DNA from: Leuctra nigra
Taxonomy: Eukaryota; Arthropoda; Insecta; Plecoptera; Leuctridae
Assembly: GCA_934045905.1 (NCBI GenBank)
Contig: OW203761.1
Span: 30,554,964-30,618,963, forward strand
Reading direction: 5' to 3'
Length of the DNA stretch: 64,000 bases
A program made the translations under genes and the position numbers. A model generated the notes under the pieces. That model was given only the letters and a program-made list of their open reading frames with translations. It had not been told where the DNA came from and ran no database searches. This document shows positions 59,801-64,000 of the stretch, one piece after another (position 1 is the first letter of the stretch; each line of letters starts with the position of its first letter).

Positions 59801-60127
59801 TGAATTATTCACCACTAAGCCTGATTACATTGTTCACGCAGGAAGCTGGGCTGGCGCCTCGGCCTGCAAGCTGTGACTGGAGTCTTGGGTCTGGGCTTCT
59901 TCATCGGCGTCCTCTACCGCTCCGCCTCGCTCTATCACCCTCAACGTCGCGCCATCGTACACCTCAAGAACCAGCGCAAGAAGATCAAGGAGAAGAAGCA
60001 GAGCCGCACGCGGGTGGAGAAACCTCCCTTCATAGACTTCTCGCCGTTGAGAATCCGAGCAGTGCAAGTTCTACTCATTGCCGCGGCAACGGCGGCGTTG
60101 GGAGCGTACACGCCTGTCTTTTACCTG
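29632..60127 (+). CDS. Monocarboxylate transporter (SLC16/MFS family), exons 1-5, 3' end off window
   Basis: Membrane carrier of the SLC16 family, which in animals moves lactate, pyruvate and similar monocarboxylates or related solutes; the substrate cannot be told from sequence. Exons 29632-29896, 48483-48845, 57814-57982, 58835-58999 and 59842-60127 join in phase (1,1,2,2,0) to 416 codons. A low-complexity cytosolic N-terminus of about 160 residues (proline run, ten alanines) precedes YPEGGWGWIV, the family's TM1 signature. TM2-3 include VALCRRKSTRLSAIFGGLV, and TM4 onward carries GHYFKRRREFVEM, the second family motif. TM5 and TM6 follow, then a basic loop (KNQRKKIKEKKQ). TM7 ends TPVFYL at the exon 5 donor. 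TM8-12 and the C-terminus lie beyond 64000. The donor of exon 5 is tandemly repeated (60128-60484). Intron 1 (18.6 kb) holds a young LTR element. Confidence 0.92.
29930..31174 (-). repeat. 3' LTR (plus-strand left)
   Basis: Identical to 33952-35196 except one base seen. Being antisense, this is the element's 3' LTR. Confidence 0.93.
31516..33432 (-). CDS. Glutamate-rich protein of the LTR element (638 aa)
   Basis: Intact 638-codon ORF filling most of the internal region. About a quarter of the first 100 residues are Glu, with many Lys/Arg and Trp (KDEEYWKSWVELNKKEYEEQ near the start), which suggests charged helices or coiled coil. Later parts are acidic with short Glu runs (LEEEEFVDF, EEIIEIIEM). 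No zinc knuckle, protease DTG/DSG, reverse transcriptase or integrase motif is visible. By position it stands where gag would be, but homology to gag could not be recognised. The uninterrupted frame fits the nearly identical LTRs, i.e. recent activity. Function unknown. Confidence 0.8.
   Translation of the reverse strand: MDEKDEEYWKSWVELNKKEYEEQEENRSVKLEFCEFSNRDLYHLMRTERIDELSRRIYIEFERRREEKWTMKEFATLDEEELMSICHDRTEENAQISKRARAELLRRYEKQDENWERNWEYKYEAEETYPKQTSEYDDHVYGAEYYDDYADSESEDLKQLWHWERVNLIEYVREVSRKWKDELEKDAAFEADVLTREEEEVVCNRLQSDVNSEQSCEQPDKVESFYEVTTPQEDVQDFCLPKTQKKEEEETKIQSQNRVEIADISVQEKNEEDAEIILPQDNFEEPCEQFEVEKVKLQNNDVITKEQEDLDQLKTCEVVIEGVKEDAVKKAESQENESFEDEVIPECLVQGVAEETVNNSRDENEEFEVTRQALVNIEFDGDEMETVCCVEDLNCNVVVELNLEEEEFVDFRRKGRTEDVKIIENLEDIEEIIEIIEMVTETIAIEEKAADQEQLVKSESSFVQEFEKSENYNFCAELSSIPAASITERMNDKLLITLNDELTETSYDEKIQPFDYVANMEMLEEIAYEEMMKITCPLMQESLQIEDKDFQDEESNEETETEVKKENETYTSTTARNKREEFFWTHLVEVISIGPTQDVQEDAKVSFPFDRGRKIEKQYVEQLIPNDDNSNVDVMVAV
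33475..33723 (-). CDS. Small ORF upstream of the Glu-rich ORF in the LTR element (82 aa)
   Basis: ATG at 33723, same frame as the 638-aa ORF and separated from it by two stops within about 40 bp. It reads MADRDASLSSTVNLDD... and later GNKFVVIDTVGTRLGID. No domain recognised. It could be translated first, or joined to the larger protein by stop read-through, which the shared frame permits but does not prove. Confidence 0.5.
   Translation of the reverse strand: MADRDASLSSTVNLDDVEGAELSESEVTSIQVIEGGRNINCVVNCHGNKFVVIDTVGTRLGIDRNDLTQSLMIVDGSRLKKM
33932..33950 (-). promoter_or_regulatory. tRNA primer-binding site of the LTR element
   Basis: The minus strand reads TGGCGCTCAACGTGTGGGG one base after the 5' LTR. 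TGG complements the CCA end of a tRNA, and the TGGCGC..CAACGTG form is common in Ty3/gypsy-like elements. The tRNA was not identified. Confidence 0.75.
33952..35196 (-). repeat. 5' LTR (plus-strand right)
   Basis: Partner of 29930-31174. On the minus strand it starts TGTAACAAGTTGGCC and ends CAGGTTTCA, directly before the primer-binding site. Confidence 0.93.
35197..37154. other. Transporter intron 1, no feature recognised
   Basis: AT-rich intron with short ORFs lacking domains. Position 35197 starts with the AGTT target duplication. Confidence 0.45.
37155..37172 (+). repeat. poly-C run (18)
   Basis: Uninterrupted C run in transporter intron 1. Confidence 0.9.
37173..38401. other. Transporter intron 1, no feature recognised
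   Basis: Nothing identified apart from short C-rich runs near 38020-38040. Confidence 0.4.
38402..38423 (+). repeat. poly-C run (22)
   Basis: Uninterrupted C run directly before the non-LTR retrotransposon-like sequence at 38424. Confidence 0.9.
38424..38842 (+). mobile_element. Probable 5' end of a non-LTR retrotransposon / dispersed repeat copy 2
   Basis: It begins with CACCTTATCGCGGTGGTGGG and runs through GGGTTACCCATGCCGGACAG, then GGCCCAGACCAAGAG, phrases I associate with the 5' untranslated part of insect non-LTR retrotransposons (from memory of the family type, not searched). The part 38568-38842 matches 6692-6960 in reverse. No ORF2 follows, so only a fragment is present. Confidence 0.5.
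38843..42180. other. Transporter intron 1, no gene recognised
   Basis: A degenerate repeat of GAATCACGGCC/CTCACGGCCA words lies at 40200-40330. Otherwise nothing identified. Confidence 0.4.
42181..42214 (+). repeat. (TTTG)n microsatellite
   Basis: About eight TTTG units in transporter intron 1. Confidence 0.9.
42368..42689 (+). repeat. 158-bp tandem duplication
   Basis: The segment starting CACGACGTTTCCTTCTGGAT at 42368 is repeated at 42526 with a few-base difference (GCCACTAGCGAGTG versus GCCACCGCCAGTG), and a 7-bp third start CACGACG follows at 42683. It is GC-rich. No known family recognised. Confidence 0.9.
42690..45315. other. Transporter intron 1, no feature recognised
   Basis: No domain-bearing ORF or clear repeat seen. 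Confidence 0.4.
45316..46129. mobile_element. 814-bp palindromic (fold-back) element
   Basis: Starts CCGGGTGGCGCAAAAAA and ends TTTTTTTCGCGCCGCCCGG, flanked by TA. The two arms of about 370 bp pair along almost their whole length (for example TATACGGAGCTCAAATAGCG with CGCTATTTGAGCTCCGTATA), with a short centre near 45690-45770. There is no coding capacity. It lies in transporter intron 1, so the primary transcript would contain a long hairpin. A diverged single arm lies at 9062-9172. Confidence 0.9.
46130..48482. other. Transporter intron 1, 3' part
   Basis: No feature recognised up to the exon 2 acceptor. Confidence 0.4.
48483..48845 (+). CDS. Transporter exon 2 (TM1)
   Basis: Acceptor TTCCTCAG before 48483 and donor GTAACA at 48846. 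It encodes a ten-alanine run, the acidic DDEDS, then HFYPEGGWGWIVCGAGFMAH and GLQLSYGLL (TM1). A second possible acceptor at GTTGCAG (48508-48509) would be out of phase with exon 1. Confidence 0.92.
48846..55157. other. Transporter intron 2, 5' part
   Basis: 6.3 kb of mostly AT-rich DNA without recognised genes. A GC-rich patch lies at 51115-51215 and a C run at about 52404-52417. Confidence 0.4.
55625..56621. mobile_element. Nested 997-bp hAT-like element
   Basis: The ends CAGGGACGACGCTA and TAGCGTCGTCCCTG are inverted repeats starting with CAGGG, as in many hAT elements. TCACAAA occurs just left of the element and again three bases past its right end, an imperfect sign of an 8-bp duplication. 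The interior has long C and G runs and a captured fragment of a non-LTR retrotransposon. No transposase ORF. Confidence 0.6.
55874..56148 (+). pseudogene. Fragment of non-LTR retrotransposon C-terminus
   Basis: 55874-56119 reads KERLKWFGRLKGMGQERIPR, then GGKRKAGRPRTKWMSGVKVA, the C-terminal signature following the reverse transcriptase in many non-LTR elements. After a frame change it continues SWEMVRDEKWWEDSS and a stop near 56148. It is truncated, frameshifted and embedded in the hAT-like insert. Confidence 0.75.
57481..57813. other. End of transporter intron 2
   Basis: Non-coding. TCAACGCGTTACGCAGAGCG near 57667 resembles the end of the repeat family at 21370-21395. Confidence 0.4.
57814..57982 (+). 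CDS. Transporter exon 3 (TM2-TM3)
   Basis: Acceptor ATTCCAG and donor GTAAAC. It encodes VWVGALCLSVSLGSAPLVV, CRRKSTRLSAIFGG and LACLFTSFAQQLHQILL, strongly like SLC16 TM2-TM3. Confidence 0.93.
57983..58834. other. Transporter intron 3
   Basis: 852-bp AT-rich intron with no recognised feature. Confidence 0.85.
58835..58999 (+). CDS. Transporter exon 4 (TM4-TM5)
   Basis: Acceptor GTTGCAG and donor GTAAGC. It encodes SYGLVMGLGCGLVRETSS, LGHYFKRRREFVEM and a glycine-rich TM5 (TGGGVGVALFSVFYK), matching the family's YFxKRR...G..G pattern. Confidence 0.94.
59000..59841. other. Transporter intron 4 with G and C runs
   Basis: 842-bp intron. A run of 17 G lies at 59124-59140 and of 16 C at 59500-59515, complementary and about 360 bp apart, so they could pair in the transcript. 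Confidence 0.85.
59842..60127 (+). CDS. Transporter exon 5 (TM6, central loop, TM7)
   Basis: Acceptor TCACGCAG. It encodes GWRLGLQAVTGVLGLGFFIG (TM6), the cytosolic loop with NQRKKIKEKKQSRTRVEKPP, and TM7 (VQVLLIAAATAALGAYTPVF) to the donor GTAAGT at 60128. The donor and the last part of the exon are repeated seven times downstream, so the true 3' boundary could be any of eight donors. The first is chosen because the downstream units carry non-conservative changes. Confidence 0.9.
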
Positions 60128-60484
60128 GTAAGTCTTCTCATTGCGGCAGTGGAAGCGTACACGCCAGTCTTTTACCTGGTAAGTCTTCTCATTGCGACAG
60201 TGGAAGCGTACACGCCAGTCTTTTACCGGGTAAGTCTTCTCATTGCGACAGTGGAAGCGTACACGCCAGTCTTTTACCTGGTAAGTCTTCTCATTGCGAC
60301 AGTGGAAGCGTACACGCCAGTCTTTTACCTGGTAAGTCTTCTCATTGCGACAGTGGAAGCGTACACGCCAGTCTTTTACCTGGTAAGTCTTCTCATTGCG
60401 GCAGTGGAAGCGTACACGCCAGTCTTTTACCTGGTAAGTCTTCTCATTGCGACAGTGGAAGCGTACACGCCAGTCTTTTACCGG
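60128..60484 (+). repeat. 51-bp minisatellite duplicating the exon 5 splice donor, seven units
   Basis: Seven 51-bp units, each starting with the donor GTAAGTCTT and ending CAGTCTTTTACCTG or ...CCGG, so GTAAGT occurs at 60128, 60179, 60230, 60281, 60332, 60383, 60434 and 60485. Each unit copies the end of exon 5 minus 12 nt. Reading on in frame gives 17-residue repeats VSLLIATVEAYTPVFYL with no stop until about 60553. Unit differences (Ala/Thr, Leu/Arg) are amino-acid changing, and every unit has Glu where the exon has Gly. Confidence 0.96.
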
Positions 60485-60832
60485 GTAAGTCTTGGTAATT
60501 ATTTTTTCCACGAAGCGCAATTTTTTGACGTGTTGGCTTCGCCCATTTTTTGATATTACTACTTTCCTGTAACGAATTATTAGATTGTGTGGTTGTGTGA
60601 TTGTGTGGTGATTGTGTGATATTGTGTGGTTATTTGAGGATTTGAATATTGAAATTGGTATTGGTGCTTGGCGGAACTGGTAAGCTTGCATTTGGTACAT
60701 AAACGAAGGTTTTTGGTTCGTTATTGGAGAAGAAACAATCATATGAAGTTTTGGTGTCGTTGGTTTTAAAGCAAGAAAATTATTTGAAAGAAGGCAAAGC
60801 ACGTAGTAGCTTGTTTTGGTCAAGGTATCAAG
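60485..60832. other. Start of transporter intron 5 / possible 5' UTR of the retrotransposon
   Basis: Begins with the eighth GTAAGT. 60582-60635 is a GATTGTGTGGTT-like repeat. The 5' end of the retrotransposon lies somewhere here but cannot be fixed. Confidence 0.5.
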
Positions 60833-62281
60833 ATGGTGAAGAGAAAAGCTAAATGTTTAAAATGTAAAAAGAAGATTGAAGGGAATGGAGTTCAATGTGG
60901 GCAATGCCAAGAGTGGCTACACTTTCGTTGTGTTGGGCTTCATGAAGAAGCAGATAAGTTTATTGACGAACTGGGCGATTGGAGGTGTGGTTCTTGTGAT
61001 GGAATGTTTGATTCGGACGTTGATTGTTCCGTGATAACAGTTTGCAGCAATACATCTACATTGAAAAATGAAGTTGATACATCATATGAATCACTCCTAA
61101 ATGGCATCAAGGTTCTCAATATTCGCATGGAATACAGGACGAAGTGGGAAGAAATGATGGAGGCCAAGTTTGAAAGGATGCTGATGGAGCTCAGAAATAT
61201 TCGTGACGAAATCGAATGTGGTTCATCGTTTAACAGTACCAAGAAAGCAACTACATCGGGAAATGAAGAGGCTGAGGGTATTGTAAAGTTGCAGCAAGGA
61301 GTGTTGGATGGTGTTTATTGCAAGATGAAGAGTGTGTTAAATGAAAAGGTAAGCGAAGCAGTTGCGATCCAGATTGTTTTAGAAGATGAAAATATCAACA
61401 TTCTAAATAAAATGGATCACCTGTCTTTAATAACTCAATCTTTAACTGAGGATTTGTACTCCAGTGCAGATGTGATTGAAACTATAAGAACAGACATGGA
61501 TATGCTAAGAAACAGGATTGACGGTATGGCTGCAAATGTTGTATCAAGTAAGGAATTAAAATCTCATCAAATTCAAGGAGTGATTGCACAGAACAATACT
61601 GTAAATTGTAATAAAAAAATTGAAAAAAATATGGTACCAAGAAACGAATTAAAATCAAATGAAATGCAAGGAGTGATTGCAGAGCAAAATGGTGTAGCAT
61701 CTGACGACATGGCAAATATTGAGAATATTCAATCACATCGAATGCATCAAGTGATTACAAAGAAGAATGCTGTAGATTGTAAAGGTCTTCTCATTGGGCA
61801 TTTAAATGGTTACTGTGCTGGCGATTTTTGTAAAGAAAATGGAAATAGAGCTCTGGCGTTTCCTGGTATAAGGATAAGAGAGTTGACAGATATGATAGGA
61901 AAAATAGTAGTAACAGAAGAAAATATGCCACAGAAGGTTATCGTGAAGCTCGGAAATTATGTACCAAAAGACCAAACACGTTTACCAAAAACAATTTCTG
62001 ACGTGGAGGAATTGTTGATGAAAGTAAAAAGTACGTTTCCAAAGGCTAAAGTGTGCCTGTGTCGTATTACTCCATCATTTCAAACAAATATTAATGATGC
62101 ATTGGAAGAGTTATGCTCATCAATGGAAGTGGAATTGGTTAATTTGAAGGAGATACTGGAAGGAATAAAGGGAAGCTATGATAAGGATCTAATGGAAAAT
62201 GTTGTACCGGTAAAAGCTACTGTGCTGGAACGAGAAAATCAGGGTTTTCGGACTCGCTGGTTTTGGAGCAAGCACATGTAA
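60833..62281 (+). CDS. Non-LTR retrotransposon ORF1 with PHD finger (482 aa)
   Basis: Intact ORF. Residues 8-55 form a PHD-type C4HC3 zinc finger (Cys8, Cys11, Cys22, Cys25, His30, Cys33, Cys52, Cys55). A helical middle part with near-repeated phrases (LKSHQIQGVIAQ, LKSNEMQGVIAE) follows. The C-terminal 150 residues (ALAFPGIRIRELTDMIGKIV, then VKLGNYVPKDQT) resemble the SGNH-esterase-like domain found in some CR1-type ORF1 proteins, with the catalytic Gly-Asp-Ser apparently lost (LLIGHLNGYC); this is inferred. ORF1 proteins bind element RNA. It lies in transporter intron 5. Confidence 0.8.
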   Translation: MVKRKAKCLKCKKKIEGNGVQCGQCQEWLHFRCVGLHEEADKFIDELGDWRCGSCDGMFDSDVDCSVITVCSNTSTLKNEVDTSYESLLNGIKVLNIRMEYRTKWEEMMEAKFERMLMELRNIRDEIECGSSFNSTKKATTSGNEEAEGIVKLQQGVLDGVYCKMKSVLNEKVSEAVAIQIVLEDENINILNKMDHLSLITQSLTEDLYSSADVIETIRTDMDMLRNRIDGMAANVVSSKELKSHQIQGVIAQNNTVNCNKKIEKNMVPRNELKSNEMQGVIAEQNGVASDDMANIENIQSHRMHQVITKKNAVDCKGLLIGHLNGYCAGDFCKENGNRALAFPGIRIRELTDMIGKIVVTEENMPQKVIVKLGNYVPKDQTRLPKTISDVEELLMKVKSTFPKAKVCLCRITPSFQTNINDALEELCSSMEVELVNLKEILEGIKGSYDKDLMENVVPVKATVLERENQGFRTRWFWSKHM

Positions 62282-62310
62282 TTGTAAATGGTGTGCATGA
62301 TGTGGCAGAC

Positions 62311-63128
62311 ATGGAGGAGCAGAAGAAAAGGGATAGTAAGAGAAAGAGAAGGTTTCAAGAGAGAAGATCAGAACTAATCATTGGATCATTAAATGTGGTT
62401 ACATTAACTGGAAAATTAGAAGAAGTAATTGATATGATGAAGGAACAAAGATTGGATATATTTGGAATGAGTGAGACAAAATGGAAAGGAGAAGGAGTGA
62501 AAGACTTGAGAGATGGATTTAAGCTATGGTGGTCAGGCGGAACTAAAGGACAAAATGGAGTAGGTATTATTGTCAGTGATAAAATGAGTGAACATGTCGT
62601 TGAAGTAATAAATTATAGCGATAGAATAATGAAACTCATTATTGCAGACGTAAATGGCAAAATGGAATGTATACAAGTTTATGCTCCGCAAGGTGGAAGA
62701 CCTGTTCACGAACGCGAAGAGTTTATTGAGGAATTGGATGGAATTTTAACCAATAGATTGGAAGAAGCTATTATGATGGGTGATTTCAATGCCAAAGTGG
62801 GGTCGAACAGAATTGGTTTTGAGGATGTTTTGGGAGTGCATGGTTATGGAGTGAGAGATAAGGATGGAATGATATGGAAATAAGTAACACTAAGTTTCAG
62901 AAGAAATTAAAAGAAAAGATTACCAGATATAGTTGGGATAATAAATCCAGAAGCACTATAGATTACATCATTACAAGTCGTGAGATGAAAAGGGATATAA
63001 GAGATGTACGAGTAAAGCCAACTGTGTCTTTGGACAGCGATCATAGATTATTAATTGCTCACATTAAGAGAAAAAAATATGTATCAAGAGAAGTGCAAAG
63101 AAAAAATAAAACTAGGAAAACGCTCTGA
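62311..63128 (+). pseudogene. Non-LTR retrotransposon ORF2, endonuclease only, broken
   Basis: APE-type endonuclease similar to 'craniofacial development protein 2-like' domains: GSLNVVTLTGK, then IFGMSETKW (catalytic Glu), VYAPQGG, MMGDFNAKVG and later LDSDHRLLI (catalytic Asp-His). The ATG at 62311 is the first in this frame after ORF1. At about 62880 the frame breaks and a short stretch is missing compared with typical members; the next frame continues ISNTKFQKKLKEKITRYSWD to 63128. There is no reverse transcriptase: the sequence runs straight into the repeat at 63105. The copy is dead. Confidence 0.8.
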
Positions 63129-63990
63129 GTAACGCGTTGATGAGCGAGCACGGATACGCGGAACACCTCGAACCGAAATTATGTCTATCGAAAATATCAT
63201 TAAAAGCCAATAAATCTTGAATTTCGTCAGACTTGAATAAAAATCTCTAAATATTCCTAAAATGTTAGTATCAACCCTTATGATTGAACTGTTCCTCGTT
63301 AATATTCAAAAATCACAGGATCTCTTTAAAAAACTATACCTGGGACCACTCAAATCATATGATATTAGTGTGTACACAATATCAGATCAATCTGTTGAAC
63401 GGTCATTATTAGTTTCATTTCGTTTGAAACTTTCTGCTCTAACTACCTTGCCTTGAACTGAAGATTCGAAGTCGCCGTGAATTTGACAGCCAACACGCAA
63501 AATGTCACTAAAATTACAAAACCTTTTGAAAATAACTACAGATTTGACTGAAAATTGGCAAAAATACCTTAAATGTTGGTACCAATGACCATGCAAAGTT
63601 TTTAGTTGATCGGTCAATCGGTTCTAGTTTAAATTTCAAAAATCACAGGAAAAATGGTTTCAAATTTGAACCAATGGGTGGATTTGGCTGAAATTTATTA
63701 TGATTGGGTACAATGTTGGTTGCAATGTCTTTGCTAAATTTCAAATTGATCAAACCAACCAATCGAAAGATAATTTTTTTTAAATTTGAACCAATCAGGG
63801 GATTTCAAAAAAATTAGGGTCTGCTACAATCAGAAATGTTACGTACTTGTGTGCAAAATTTCAGCTCGATCGAAGAAAAACTCTGACCTGTATATCGTCA
63901 GTAACAGAAAAAAAAAAAAAAAACAAAAAAAAAAACAGAGGTCCGTGCCAAAAGAGCCAAAAGGAGACGCTCGCTTCGCTCGCTCAATTA
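63105..63990 (-). repeat. Dispersed repeat family, copy B (inverted)
   Basis: Reverse-orientation relative of 20671-21400: starts ACTAGGAAAACGCTC...AACGCGTTGATGAGCGAGCA and ends GAGACGCTCGCTTCGCTCGC. It shares TTTCAGCTCGATCGAAGAAA and an A-run with GAGGTCCGTGCCAAAAGAGC. Non-coding. Confidence 0.75.
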
Positions 63991-64000
63991 GAGTATGGAA

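Larger units (their letters stand above)
60833..63128 (+). mobile_element. Non-LTR retrotransposon lacking reverse transcriptase
   Basis: ORF1 (PHD finger) followed by the endonuclease half of ORF2 on the same strand. The 3' part is absent, which is unusual because normal decay truncates the 5' end. It may have been cut by insertion or rearrangement of the adjoining repeat. Confidence 0.75.

Noticed and set aside
59713..60498. 261-codon plus-strand ORF in another frame over exon 5 and the array
   Set aside because: Wrong frame for the transporter; open only because of the repeat.
60071..60823. 250-codon minus-strand ORF across the 51-bp array
   Set aside because: A period of 51 is divisible by three, so frames stay open by repetition; it is antisense to the transporter exon.

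Overview
This window is nuclear DNA from an animal, most likely an insect or other arthropod. It is AT-rich with long introns, and both recognisable cellular genes are split by introns. It is full of transposon debris: TA-, TTAA- and TAA-flanked fold-back elements, a tRNA-derived SINE, fragments of non-LTR retrotransposons and one very young LTR element. No bacterial or organellar features are visible, and the species cannot be fixed from the sequence.

Layout. (1) 2346-6419, minus strand: seven exons of the DNA helicase PIF1, from the start codon to the SIHKSQ motif. The last exon or exons lie before position 1, and 1-2345 is intron 7, holding a fold-back element with perfect 27-bp inverted ends at 337-869. 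(2) 6432-29631: about 23 kb between PIF1 and the next gene, transcribed divergently. No gene was recognised here. It holds a 36-bp minisatellite (10152-10898), a 93-bp tandem repeat containing a TTAA-flanked MITE (12388-13149), a tRNA-type SINE (13396-13700), smaller fold-back elements, poly-G/poly-C runs and a (GA)n tract. (3) 29632-60127 and beyond, plus strand: the first five coding exons of an SLC16-type monocarboxylate transporter, whose last five transmembrane helices lie past 64000. Its first intron starts 33 bp before a 5.27-kb LTR retrotransposon (29930-35196, minus) with near-identical 1,245-bp LTRs, a glutamate-rich ORF and no polymerase. The same intron carries an 814-bp palindrome. 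Intron 2 carries a 2.3-kb composite inverted-repeat element with a nested insertion. (4) 60128-60484: directly at the 5' splice site of transporter exon 5, seven 51-bp units each repeat the end of the exon plus its GTAAGT donor, giving eight successive in-frame donor sites. (5) 60490-64000: intron 5, with a non-LTR retrotransposon (PHD-finger ORF1 and an endonuclease, no reverse transcriptase) abutting an inverted copy of a repeat also found at 20.67-21.40 kb.

Function. PIF1 acts on DNA in nucleus and mitochondria, and the transporter acts in a membrane. Nothing suggests they work together. The most unusual structures are the splice-donor minisatellite in the transporter, the young polymerase-less LTR element beside the first donor, and the nested palindromic elements.
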